Source: Carpediemonas membranifera (Eukaryota > Fornicata). Taken from it: a DNA stretch of 64,000 nt. Below the pieces are notes generated by a model that saw only the letters and a program-made list of their open reading frames with translations, searched no databases and was not told where the DNA came from. Position numbers and translations under genes: made by a program. The DNA lies in NCBI GenBank assembly GCA_019828565.1, contig JAHDYR010000053.1, positions 1,116,001 through 1,180,000 on the forward strand. The letters are read 5' to 3'. Shown piece after piece: positions 50,335 through 60,351 of the stretch; position 1 is the first letter of the stretch; each line of letters starts with the position of its first letter.

Positions 50335-50850
50335 TTACTCCTCCTCCGTGGACTCCCCACTGCCGCTGCAGCTGTCCTCGGCCTGACTCGCTTGCTGTCC
50401 TTGTAGACTCTGCATTACCATGATGAACTGGGTCATCAGGTCCATGGGTGAGATCTGCTTGGCCTTCTTATCCTTCTTGTGCTTGTGCCGGGGGATCGTG
50501 GGCTTCTCCTTGCTGGGCTTAGTCGCGGCGCCGGAGAGCACCAACCTTCCGTGGCCTTGCTCTTGCATGAGTCGGGCAGCCTTGAGCGCTGAGATCTCTT
50601 GTTGCGCCTCTGCCAACTGCTTTCGGAGCCGCAGCTTCTCCGAGTCCATGCCGGTTGCCTGTCTGCTTCCAGACTCCCAGTCCGTGTCCTCTTCGTGCCT
50701 GCTTCTCTTTCCGCTGTCCGAGTCCATGATCCTACTCGTGCTGCCCTCCTTGCGCTTGAGCGTCGTGGAGGAAGAGTGATCCTTGCTGTTGTCCATGCCT
50801 CCCTCTGAGCCTCTACCGGCCCAGGTGTTCCCGCTGAACGAGCCTCTCAT
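50335..50850 (-). CDS. LINE middle ORF: basic, coiled-coil protein
   Basis: 171 residues if started at 50850, possibly longer, because a charged Asp/Arg/Gly-rich frame precedes it. It contains DSEKLRLRKQLAEAQQEIS, a short coiled coil, and the lysine-rich HKHKKDKKAKQISPMDLMTQ, ending in an acidic tail GSGESTEEE. Nucleic-acid-binding ORF1 proteins of LINEs often combine a coiled coil with basic stretches. No CCHC knuckle or RRM is seen. Its separation from the MAEL-like ORF may be real, giving three ORFs, or due to another indel. Confidence 0.5.
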   Translation of the reverse strand: MRGSFSGNTWAGRGSEGGMDNSKDHSSSTTLKRKEGSTSRIMDSDSGKRSRHEEDTDWESGSRQATGMDSEKLRLRKQLAEAQQEISALKAARLMQEQGHGRLVLSGAATKPSKEKPTIPRHKHKKDKKAKQISPMDLMTQFIMVMQSLQGQQASQAEDSCSGSGESTEEE

Positions 50851-51074
50851 CTGCGTTCCCGTGTTGTCCTTGTCTCTCCCTGTCGTCTCCTCCGTGGTTA
50901 CGATCCGAGGTCCTGTTCATGTTACCAGCTCTGTCGCCGGTTCTGTCGTCAGCTCTGACACCAGCTCTACCGCCGGCTCCGTGTCCTACCCTTCTGTCCT
51001 CTTCCCTGTCTCCATGCTGGTCGTGATGTCCTTGATCCGCGTCCTGGCCGAAGTGCCTGCCCACCATCCTGGTG

Positions 51075-53841
51075 CTAATCCGCCTCGCCTTTTCCCTCCA
51101 GGCCGTTGTCGAAGAACCTACTTTGGTATGGCTGTTCGGACTTTCCGTCGATGGTGGGGACATACGTGATGCCTGGGACATTGACTGTGTTGGCTCTGGG
51201 CTCGTCCGGGATAGCTGCCGAGACTAGTCTGGCCCCTTCCTTGCGCATACGGCTTAGGATGGTCCCAGCCTCGCTGACCCTGACCATGCCCCAGTCTCTC
51301 GGGATGAAGCTCGCCCCTAGGGTGATCCTACCCCTGTTCCTGGGGGCCTTGACGTTGACTATGACCTTCTCATAGTCCCTGAGGCTCTCTGCTAGGTCGT
51401 CGCAGCCCCAGACTCCTTGATGAGCCGTAGCCTCCTTCGAGGGCCACCACTCGTATAGCATGGCCATGGTTATGATGTCCTCCTCCCTTGCTGCCCCTAG
51501 GCCCTTCCTGACGCGTACCATGCGGAGCTGGTTAGCCGTGGCTCTTTCCATGATGGTCCATAGCGGGCTTCTCTCCAGTACACCTTCGTTGTCCATGATT
51601 GTGAGGGGGGCCAGTAAGATGCCCTTCATGCCCAACAGAACCTCCCCGAACCCGAAGCCGATGCCGAAGCGGTGTCCGTTGTCCGGGACTACGAGGATCC
51701 TGTCGCCGACTTCCCTGCTGACGTCCCTTGCGTCCCCGATCGGGTACGTGCCGAAGATCTCAAAGGTGTCCCTCCTTGTCGCGAATTCCGGGCCTCCCAT
51801 GATATCCATGCCCGGCTCCGCCTTCCCGACTGCTTCCATGGTCTTGTCGAGTGCCTTACCCATGTAGTGGTAGACGTCTGGGGTGCTCATCCTCTCCTTG
51901 CATAGGGCCCTGATCCTGGCTGTGAAGACTACTGTATCCGCCAACCCACAGTGGTAGCAACCCGCGGTGTGTCTGTGGTACGGACAGACTCCCTTGGGCT
52001 CGCTCCTGTTCTGCCATCCATTTGACCATGTTGTTACTGCTTCCAGGTAGTTGGCCTTGTCGAGGTTGTCCCTGAGGTTTTGGCCAGCCTCCTCCCTTGC
52101 CGTTGTTCTCCAGGATCTCTGGTAGCTTCTTCTCGTCCACCAGCCTAGCTTGGAAGAATTCCCTGGTTCCTTGCTCCAGTCCATTTGTGGGGTTCGTGAG
52201 GAGGAAGCTTTCCATCTCCACCCCCTTTGCATACATGATTATCTTCCAACCCTCCGACCTTTCGATCCTTGCCAGCTGAGCCGCCAGGCGGTTGGCCCAG
52301 TCCCTGAAAGTATGTATGTGCTTCTCATACTCGATCGGCGGCCGCCCCGTCCCGACCTCCACGAAGGTGGCCGGCGGCAGCCCCGTCACTGCCCATGCCG
52401 TGTACCTCGCTTGGTCCATGCTTGCTGCCGGTATGTCCTGGTAGTACAGGCCATGCCCATGTCCAAGAATGTCCCCAGTGCTGAGGTCAAAGAGTACGAT
52501 CCCGCCCTCAACCGGGATGGCAGGGATCCCTGCCTTCTTGACGCCAGGGTCTGCGCACTCGAAGTCGATGGCTCCGATCACCAGTCGTTTCTCCTTGTCC
52601 TTTCTAGGCATCCTCGGCGGCTGACTGCTGTCCTTGTTTGAGTCGACCTCCTCGTCCTGGTCGATCTTGCCTTGGTTGGCCCCGACCATGTCCTTGTTCA
52701 CTTCCAGGAGGCTGTCGTCGAGGCTTCTCCTGCCGGGCATGGTGGCCTGCTGGCGTCGTTCCTCCTTGTCCTTGACATGTTGCTCCTCGTCTCCGTCGAT
52801 GACCGTGCTAGCGGACGACCTGTCCAGATCGGCATGTTCGTCCCTATTGCTGCGGACCGAGGTGGCCTTGAGCACTTCCAGCCTCACCTTCCGGAACGGC
52901 GGCTCGTTGCTAAGGGGGGTCTCCTCCCCTTCGCCCAGGATATTGGTTCTGCCCTTCAGGTAGATCCCTGACTTGTTCCATGCTGCCTGCCATATGGCCG
53001 GGGCCTCCGGTGCCTGAAGCCTGAGGATGTCCCTAGCCTCCTCCATGAAGCGGCTGATGGACCATGCTGACGTGTCGCTTAGCTCTAGGATGACCCTGTA
53101 CTTGCCGTCCTCTTGCTCGTAGGCCACTCTGGTGACCGGGCCTTGGTTTGCCGGATCCCATACCTTGTCGTAAGGCACGCCTTCTACGGCCTCGTCTCCA
53201 TGAGCCCCTGATACCAGTATGAACGACCCTTCGGCCTTCTTGACGCTGTCCCTGTCTACATCCCATTCGATGGGCCCATCTTCCTTCGGCTTGAGAATCG
53301 CCGTCTCGATGTCCTTCTCAGATGGCCATCTTGCCATGCCAGTGAAGCCCGCTTTCAGCGTCTTGGGCTCCAGTGCCTGTGCCATGTCCTTTGCTTCCTC
53401 GTCTCTGGGGTTGAGCGCCTCTGTGAGCATGTAGAAAAGGTCGCGGAGGCCGTGGATGCCGCATGGGTTCCTGAGGATGATGTCCTTGTTGTCAGTGACG
53501 CCGGTTGCGAAGAGGATGCGTCTGGCGTTCATGATTACTTCCTTGCGTCCTTTGGAGTTCGCATTGAGCGACTTTCCTGTAAACTTGCCTGTTCTACGAA
53601 GAAGTAGGGTCCTTGAATCGTTCCTTTCAGCGAGGAAGCTGTCCAGTAGTTCCCTGATGTCCTCCCACTGCTTCTGCGTGGAATCCCTGATCCTTGTCGG
53701 TATTTCTACCTGCATTGTTGAGTGCAAAATTTCTCCCCTTTTCCTAGTCCATAAACTGGGTCGGAATTTTTGGGTCCGAAAGTCGGGCCACATGTACATA
53801 TCCGGGTGAGGTCTCCGTCCAGGCCTTCCAGTTTCTCCCAT
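51075..53841 (-). CDS. LINE ORF1 with MAEL/DnaQ-H-like nuclease domain
   Basis: About 920 residues with one frame change at about 52095 (GGG run). The first 420 residues are unassigned and charged. Then comes a region matching the Maelstrom domain in order and spacing: VIGAIDFECAD (DxE, exonuclease I-like), VEGGIVLFDLSTGDILGHG, WANRLAAQLARIERSEGWKI with IMYAKGVEMESFLL, and the zinc-type CPYHRHTAGCYHCGLADTV. In animal MAEL the equivalent is C-x2-H...C-A-L-A, an ECHC zinc site. Animal MAEL has lost the catalytic acids, while protist MAEL proteins are reported to keep a DnaQ-H active site; the DFE here fits the latter. The C-terminal 300 residues are unknown. The ORF1 role is inferred from position. 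Confidence 0.6.
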
Positions 53842-54315
53842 TGTCCATGCTCCGTACTATATAGGCCATTCTTTCAAAAAGGCGCGGTCCTAAAAATGCG
53901 TCGCCCTTTTCTGAGTAGCGGGGCCTTTCTGTGTAGTTGTTGTTGCTTTGTTCGTAGTCTCCTTTTAGCCTCTATCGACGGCCCCTGTTTCCCTTTTGTG
54001 CTGCCCTTCCTTCCTTGTGGTCTTGACAAAACCATGTAGCCGCCGGTGCTAGCACTGGCCCTCGACGGTTGTTTTCCTTTTCCTTGTAAACATACGTTCC
54101 ATGAAGACACTTTGATTCCTTGGTATGGGCGTGGAGCTCCCACTCGCGCCCAGCGGTATGCCCTGATGGCAACCCTTGAATGTCCAGACAGGAGGCCAAG
54201 GCCGCTCCTTCTGAGCTCCATGGGGCACTGCCCTATCCATATAGGCCAGGCCTGTTGGTCCTTGTCCATCCATGATCGAAGTGTTTCCACTTTGCTGAAA
54301 TCATTGGTGGACTTG
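53842..54315 (-). other. LINE 5' leader
   Basis: The first about 470 bases of the element on the minus strand. Some short frames exist but none conserved. It may hold the internal promoter; no motif was recognised. Confidence 0.5.
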
Positions 54316-54328
54316 ACCAGAGTCAGTC
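54316..54328. repeat. LINE target-site duplication, 5' copy
   Basis: ACCAGAGTCAGTC, identical to 45643-45655. It lies inside a coding frame of the gypsy derivative (ETDSG codons). Confidence 0.8.
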
Positions 54329-55830
54329 TCATCGGAGGATTCGTCAGACTCATACTCATCATGAGTGACATGTCCAGAACACGAGCAGATACAGACCTTG
54401 AGTTTGACAGCATCATCGGGGGCAGGGTCAAGCAGCTGTACCTTCATATAGCCATTGACCCACTTGAGCTGACGTGAGAGAAAACTCTCTCGACGTGACG
54501 TCATCAACTTGGCGGAAGCTGCGCTCCATCTGCCCGCTCTGCCCGCGGGACCAGTGTGCCGTGAACTTAGGCTTGCTCTGTCCGGCTGGCTGACCTTGTT
54601 GCGCCTTGGCAGGTTGACCCTGGCTCTGTTGTGCCTTGGACGACTGGCCTTGCGGGCCCTGGCCTTGCTGTGTCTGCTGGCCGTCCGCCCCTGCCTGCTG
54701 GCGGGTCTGTTGAGCCTGTCGGGATTCCTGGGGTTTGTCCTGCTGGCGTTGGCCTTGGCCCTGAGACGAGCCGCCACCTCGGCGAGCGTGCCGTAGGTTG
54801 TGGCCTTGGCCTGGCGGGGGGGCGCCGGTCGGCGGCCGCGGCGTGACGGCGCTCTTCCGGACATAGTCGAGACGAGAAGCCTTGTAGTGCAGCTCTTCCT
54901 GCTCGAGAGCGATGCTCATGGCCTTTGAGAGGACCTCATCGGTCTTTCGCTTAATGCTCTTGAGAGTCAGCACAACTTCGAGGTCGCGGGCGACGTTGGC
55001 GGCGGAGACCGCCTTCGCTTGCTTCAGGCAGGCGACGTACGCGTCCACCGCGAGGCGATGGTAGCCCTTCGCGGTTGGAGTGAGGTCCGCAGACACCTTG
55101 CCGTCCTTCTCCTCCGTGAGGAATTCTTGCTCGAACTCAAAAATCTGGCCCACTGCGTGCTTGAACCGGGCGTTGAACAGCCCCAGGTTGTGGATGAAGT
55201 CTCTGTCGGTTCCAGATGGGAAGGAGAGACGTTGTAGTGCTTGTAAAGCGAGCGTAGCGTCGAGTGGCTCGAGTCTGCTGGTACAGATCAATGAACCAAT
55301 CTCCACAGCCTATTCTTCCGCGCACTCAGCACCTTATATGGCCCCAGGAGCCCGTGGAGCTTGTTTCTCTTCACCGGAGCCAAAAAGACCAACTCCCCAG
55401 CTTCAAAGCTCGTCTGCATCACGGACTCTGGCTCCTGGCCGTTCCCGGCAATCTCGGCTGCCTCTTTCAAGGTCTTCTGCAGTCTGTGCATGTACTCTGT
55501 GGCCGATGAGGCCTCATGTCCTCCTGTGAGCTCAAGCGTCTTGCTTCCTCCTCCCAGCGTGATAGACTGTCCATATAGCATCTCCGCCGGTGCGAATCCT
55601 GTCCTAGAGTGGACCGTTGTGTTCAGTATGTGGGCTACGTACGGGAGTGTCTCTGACCACTTCGAGTATCCGTCCATTGCGGCGCAGAGCCAGCGGACGT
55701 GCCTCATGACTTCTGCATTCTTCCTCTCTACCACCCCGTTGCCTTGCGGATGATAGGGGAGCGTGCGCTGGTGGTGCACGTCAAGTTGTTCGAGTAAAGA
55801 GCGGACCACTCCGTTGTTGTCTCCAAAGAC
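54329..55830 (-). mobile_element. Gypsy family A derivative: integrase end fused to gag, with deletion
   Basis: On the minus strand an integrase C-terminal half (55809-55288: SLLEQLDVHHQRTLPYHPQG, GVVERKNAEVMRHV, LVFLAPVKRNKLHGLLGPYK) is followed directly by gag (55306-54428: LALQALQRLSFPSGTDRDF, LSKAMSIALEQEELHYKAS, then Gln-rich linker and WSRGQSGQMERSF). Instead of protease, the frame then passes to QLKWVNGYMKVQLLDPAPDD and an acidic tail. So integrase precedes gag, and protease, RT and RNase H are missing, which means recombination or deletion has reshuffled it. Before LINE insertion it continued into 45642-45484. Confidence 0.7.
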
Positions 55831-56312
55831 TAAGAAGAGTTCTGGTTTATAAATAGGGTGACTCTCTGACAGTCATTGACTTGCTGAGTGGAGTCCACAC
55901 TACCTCCCCATGGTCGCACATTGAAAGAAAGAAAGAAATTTAACGTATCCTGTACACCTGTGTAAATCAGGGAATTACCAGTTTGCACCACCCCATGTCC
56001 CCGGGAACGCCTTAGCGTGTTGACTTCCCTTCGTGAGCGAGCCTGATACTACGTTGGGGGCGTTAGCACCATCACCGTCAGGGTCCAGCTGGTAAGGCTG
56101 GGTAGTCCCTTGCATGTTGACCTATCAACTGGCTGGCCCGATACCCCCAAAGTCGGGATAACCCAGGTCTTACTCTTGGGGGTCCTTCGGGTGTGAAGCG
56201 AACTGTTTATAGGTAAACCGTCTAAAGGTAAAAATGGTCTAAACTACCGTGACACTACCCTCTCTTTGGAAGAAAACCCCTCCTGGGGAGCAAAAGAAAC
56301 CAAAGAGGGACC
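55831..56312. other. Spacer between gypsy derivative and element C
   Basis: No gene is found. At 55922-55937 there is a GAAA repeat followed by TTTAA, similar in style to the tail of the LINE at 45656, so it could be another LINE 3' end. I could not match the adjoining 350 bases to the LINE 3' UTR. No terminal repeat matching the other side of element C was found. Confidence 0.45.
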
Positions 56313-59164
56313 TTAAACGTAATTAGCAAGGTTCTTACGGGCCTTCCGAGCACGGCGCTTAACCTCTTCGACGTGGGACACAGACCTTAGGTGCTGTTCC
56401 GTGCGTTCATCATAGTTTTTCCACTTAATGGTCACCATACCGGTTTTCCAGTCGATTTTCTCGATCTTTTCGATCTCAAACTGTTCCTTATCGGATTCGG
56501 CTAATTGCTTCATTTGAGTCTCTTCAAGATCTGTCTCAAATGGCATCAGTTTGTCGACGTGGGTAACTCTAATGTCTCCTGTGACAATAGATTGCAGCTT
56601 CACCTTATGGTTCGGCAGTACCTCGTGAATCTTCCACGGGCCTCTGTTCGGGCAGTCGAGCTTCTTGGGGTTTTCATGTTTCCATAGGACATAGTCACCT
56701 ACTTCTACCCCCTTCGTCTCGATCTGGCTCCTGGCGGATGTGCCTTCCCTTACGGAGTCTTCCAGTGTCCTTAGGACCTCCTGGAGAGATTGCTTGAACT
56801 CAACAATCCTCTTGTCGCCCCACTCTGCCCCGTCCCACTCAGTGGAAAATAGGTTGTGAGGCTGACCGAATATTAATTCATGAGGGGAGAACTGCGTAGC
56901 AGTGTGTGTCGTGCCATTAAGTATCATTTGAACGGTTGGCACCAATGTTGCCCACTCGTCTCGGCTCGCAATAGCGAGGACCATCCACCTTAAGTGGCGA
57001 CCAATCTCTGCATTTCTCCTCTCCACCAGCCCATTACTCTGGGGGTGATATGGGATCGTGAAGTGCCGAAGCACCTTCAGCTCCGTGAGCATCGCGTCCA
57101 GTATGGAGTTTGCGTATTCCGGACCCCCATCAGATTGGAGTTCGAGAGGGACACCGTATCTCGTAAAGACTCGGTCCCATAGGGCCTGTGCAACTGTGCG
57201 TGCGTCATCGCTGGCTACGGGGATAAGCTCCGTATACCTAGTGAACATGTCAACTGCTGTGACGATGTATCGTGCCCCCAGATTATCCAAGGGCAGTGGT
57301 CCAATGGTGTCCACAGCCACGGTCTCCCATGGCTTGCCTCTAAGGCTGGATCCTGCTTCGACCTCAATGTAGTTTCTTATTCTCGACTTGAGGCAGATCG
57401 GGCACCGCTTAACGGTTCGTCTGACATCATTCAGCATGCTAGGCCAAAAACCCATCTTCTTCAGCATCTGATACGTGGCATTTGAGCCAGTGTGGAATTG
57501 ATGTGCCAACTGCAGGAAGGTGTCGCGTAGCTTACCGTCCGGGATGATCGGGACTCCTTGTACGAAGTACGTAGAGTCCACCAGGGTGCAGCCGTCTAGG
57601 CCTTCCCAACCGATCCTATGTTCCTCAGGGAGGCTGGCCTGGGCCTCGCTGATATCCCATAGGGACGGTCTCACCTCGCTCTCCTCTGCTTCTAGCAGAT
57701 TTAAGGAGTGTGAGTCCCGGCAGGTGCTCTGCACCCGCGACAGCATATCTGCCATGACGTTAGCGTTACCAGATATATGACTAATGGTGAACGTGTAGTC
57801 CGATAGGACGGTAACCCAGCGAAGGAGCTTCTTTGATAGCTCTTTCCTCTGTAGTAAATATACCAAGTTGCGGTGATCCGTATGAATCTGGATATCATCC
57901 TTCAACCTAAAGAGTTGGGCCATATCGGGCCGCGTCAGGCAGTATATGATCGCATGAAGCTCTTGTTCATACGTGGGCCACCTGGACTGGGTGGCACTGT
58001 GGCTCTTAGAGAACAGTGAGACGAGTTCCCGGTTACCGGACTCGTCCTCCTGGACTAAAATACCCCCGAGTCCTTCGTTAGACGCGTCCGTCTCAAGGAT
58101 CCATTTCTTAGAAAGGTCGGGGAAACTCAGGATCAAGTCGGATGATAGCCGTTCCTTGAAAGCTTCGAAAGCTTCATCCTGCTCTTGGGTCCAGGTGATC
58201 AGCTGTTGATCTTTTGACGCTTTAAGCATGTCATTAAGCGGCTTTAGGAGGCGCGACGCGTCCGATACGAACTGCGCGACATAGTTAAATGATCCTAGAG
58301 TGCGCTGAAGCTGCTTCGGAGTTTCCGGTCTGGGGATGGCTCTTACGGCATCTACCCTCTCGGGGGAAAGTTGCTTCCCTTTTTCTGAGATAATATATCC
58401 CACGGCCTCGATGTGATCTGTACCAATTACACATTTTGGGCCCTTCAGACGTAGTCTATACTCCTTGCAGATGTCAAAGACTTTCTCGAGGATCTCTAAG
58501 AACTCCTCTTCTGTCTTGGCGTAGACCATAAGGTCATCAATGTAAATGTCAACTCCTTTGTGGAGGACCGGGGCGAACGCCTTTTGCATTGCCTTTTGGA
58601 ACCTAGAGGGTGCATTGCAGAGCCCAAATGGGCACCGGCGGAACTCCATGTAATGGTCCGGTGTGACAAAAGCTGTCTTCGGAATGTCCGTCTCCTCCAT
58701 GCTCATTTGATAATAGCCCTGCCGTAGGTCAAGAGCCGCAAAAATCTTGCATCCAGCTGCCCTATCGACGAACTGACGGAGGTTTGGTAGTGGGAATTTG
58801 TCCTTCACTGTATTGGCATTGAGGGCCTTGTAGTCGACACATAGTCTGATCTTATCTGATCCCTTGTGTCCCTTACGGACAACTACAATGGGTGAGCTGA
58901 ACGGTCCCGATGAGGGTTGGATTATCCCGTCCGCCACTAGGTTCTCGAGCTCATCATTCACGAGCTCATTTGTTGTCTCAGCGAGGCTTCTAGGCCGCAG
59001 CTGGACGAGCTCCTCACGATCTATGAGCTCTATAGACATTTTGTCCAGGCGAGACCCTTCACTAGGCAGGGTTTCGTCAAAGACCTCTTCGGCCTCAAGA
59101 ATCTTAGATATGATTTGGTCCCGAATTTTAGATTCGGGGACCGTTACACCAAGACTTCCTGGGT
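56313..59164 (-). CDS. Element C pol: RT, RNase H, integrase, chromo-like tail
   Basis: The longest ATG-started frame is 908 residues (59039 to 56313), but the frame is open from about 59164, overlapping the gag stop in the -1 frame. RT: SGPFSSPIVVVRKGHKGSDK, LCVDYKALNANTVKDKFPLP, FAALDLRQGYYQM, CPFGLCNAPSRFQ, DIYIDDLMV. RNase H: LETDASNEGLGGILVQ, IHTDHRNLVYLL. Integrase: CPICLKSRIRN, VAVDTIGPLPLDN, LQSDGGPEYANS, PYHPQSNGLVERRNAEI. The tail (VTIKWKNYDERTEQHLRSVS) is weakly chromodomain-like. All catalytic acids are in place, so this pol could be functional as far as sequence shows. Confidence 0.92.
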
Positions 59165-60232
59165 GTCACACACGTTGGCTTCTGAATCCAAGTATCGGTG
59201 TGCAAAGGGGAGCCACTCATCTTCGTTCGGGTCCGACATAATCTTCCCCAAGTTGAAGTTTAGGGTCTCGTCCCCAATCAGCCCTAAGGCTCTGAGGACG
59301 TCGCATCCAAGGAGTACCTTGAAAGCTTCCCCAGGCAGCACGTAGTACCGCCACTTGACCCTAATGGGCGCAGCCCCAATATTAGGAAGAATTATCTCCA
59401 TTTCAGCCACTTGGTCTGTTGTGACAGTGCTGTTATCGCCCAGGGTTACCCTGATGCGTTCCCCTATTGACACGCTGACTGCCTCTTTTGGCAGTTTACG
59501 CAACGCCGCCTTGCTCATAAAGCTTCTAGAGGCTCCGGTGTCAACAATGAACCGATATTGATTTTCCTTTAATACGGCGGACGTAGTCATAGGGCCTTCA
59601 GCGATAGCTGCGAGGTTAGCCTCGGCCTTCCTCTCCTCCAGCCGATGCTTTGGATGCTGGGGGCAGCGGAAGGACTTGTGCCCGTACTTCTCGCAGATGG
59701 GGCAGAAGGGGATCCCGAGCCTATTCTTGATGGGATCTGGGCCCTTAGGACCCTGGGGAGGCTGTTGAGCCGGCCCCTTGTGGGGGTGACTGGGCTGACC
59801 GCCCTGGCGCTGCCAGTTCTTTCTCTTGCCCGTATGGGCTTGAGGGCGGTCTGTAGGCTGGACATGGCCCAGGGGGGTGAACCCCCGCTTATCGAGGCGC
59901 TTGGCTGCCTTCACGGCACACTTGACAACGTCTTCGAACGAGGTCGCGCCAGTGATAGCCGCTAGGGCTCGGGTCTGTTTTTGCAAGACCGAGGGCCCTA
60001 GGCCCTTTACGAAGCACTTCCCCGCGTAGCGAGAGAAGTTGTCGCCGGGAGTACTGTCCTCAGGTAGATCTTGGAGTAGGTCGTCATCGTCTGCCAGCTT
60101 ATCGAAGAGTTGGAGGCGGGTACGCACGGTGGCGGCGTGTTGGCGGGTGATGCTGAGGAGCGCGTGAGGGCCCGGGGTTGCTGTAGGGGCCTTTAGGGCG
60201 GCTAGGTCCTTCGTCAGTTGTAGTGTCAGCCA
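59144..60232 (-). CDS. Element C gag-protease
   Basis: The frame is open from the region of 60300 to the stop at 59144-59146. An ATG at 60232 lies in a different frame, so the true start is unclear. Gag features: helices including ALLSITRQHAATVRTRLQLF and DNFSRYAGKCFVKGLGPSVL, then a zinc knuckle CPICEKYGHKSFRC. Protease: RFIVDTGASRSFMSKAALRK (canonical DTGA, Asp at about 59542) and VLLGCDVLRALGL. Pol must be made by a -1 shift or as a separate product; the overlap between frames is only about 20 bases and has no classic slippery heptamer. Confidence 0.82.
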   Translation of the reverse strand, partial: WLTLQLTKDLAALKAPTATPGPHALLSITRQHAATVRTRLQLFDKLADDDDLLQDLPEDSTPGDNFSRYAGKCFVKGLGPSVLQKQTRALAAITGATSFEDVVKCAVKAAKRLDKRGFTPLGHVQPTDRPQAHTGKRKNWQRQGGQPSHPHKGPAQQPPQGPKGPDPIKNRLGIPFCPICEKYGHKSFRCPQHPKHRLEERKAEANLAAIAEGPMTTSAVLKENQYRFIVDTGASRSFMSKAALRKLPKEAVSVSIGERIRVTLGDNSTVTTDQVAEMEIILPNIGAAPIRVKWRYYVLPGEAFKVLLGCDVLRALGLIGDETLNFNLGKIMSDPNEDEWLPFAHRYLDSEANVCDTQEVLV

Positions 60233-60351
60233 TTTATATATGAGATACGTATTTGATACGGTCTTGATCCGTCCAGCTCGACACCCTTGTGTCGAGCTCT
60301 CTTTGTAAAGTCTTTTTCCTTAGTGATCACAGTAAGCTTACTTCCAAACTA
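60233..60351. promoter_or_regulatory. Shared upstream region of head-to-head elements C and D
   Basis: About 120 bases separate the start regions of two oppositely directed gypsy elements. It contains TATATATGAG next to element C's ATG and the 24-bp hairpin described separately. It would have to hold the promoters of both elements, or be the junction where one inserted into the other's 5' end. Confidence 0.4.
60275..60298. repeat. Perfect inverted repeat, 10-bp stem with 4-base loop
   Basis: AGCTCGACAC-CCTT-GTGTCGAGCT. Both arms match perfectly. It lies midway between the two divergent retroelements. Confidence 0.85.

Larger units (their letters stand above)
45656..54315 (-). mobile_element. 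Full-length 8.66-kb LINE (APE-type non-LTR retrotransposon)
   Basis: Minus-strand element bounded by a 13-bp target-site duplication. From its 5' end: about 470 bases of leader, ORF1 (51075-53841) with a MAEL-like domain, a basic/coiled-coil ORF (50335-50850), the endonuclease-RT ORF (46562-49928), about 890 bases of 3' UTR, and a simple-repeat tail at its 3' end (six GAA on the plus strand, 45656-45673). An intact duplication and full length suggest recent insertion. At least six single-base frame changes, most in G/C runs, would then be more easily explained by consensus error than by age. Confidence 0.85.
56313..60232 (-). mobile_element. Ty3/gypsy element C, coding region nearly intact
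   Basis: Minus-strand gag-protease followed by a long, uninterrupted pol. It is the best-preserved pol in the window. It is head to head with element D across about 120 bases. No LTR pair was visible in the window by eye. Details are in the two CDS entries. Confidence 0.85.

Noticed and set aside
50813-51181. Asp/Arg/Gly/His-rich frame between LINE ORFs as a separate gene
   Set aside because: It overlaps ORF1's end in another frame and has low complexity. At most it is the N-terminal part of the middle ORF.
55922-55940. GAAA repeat taken as a second LINE end
   Set aside because: The neighbouring sequence could not be matched by eye to the LINE 3' UTR, and no target-site duplication was found. 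It is kept only as a remark in the spacer entry.
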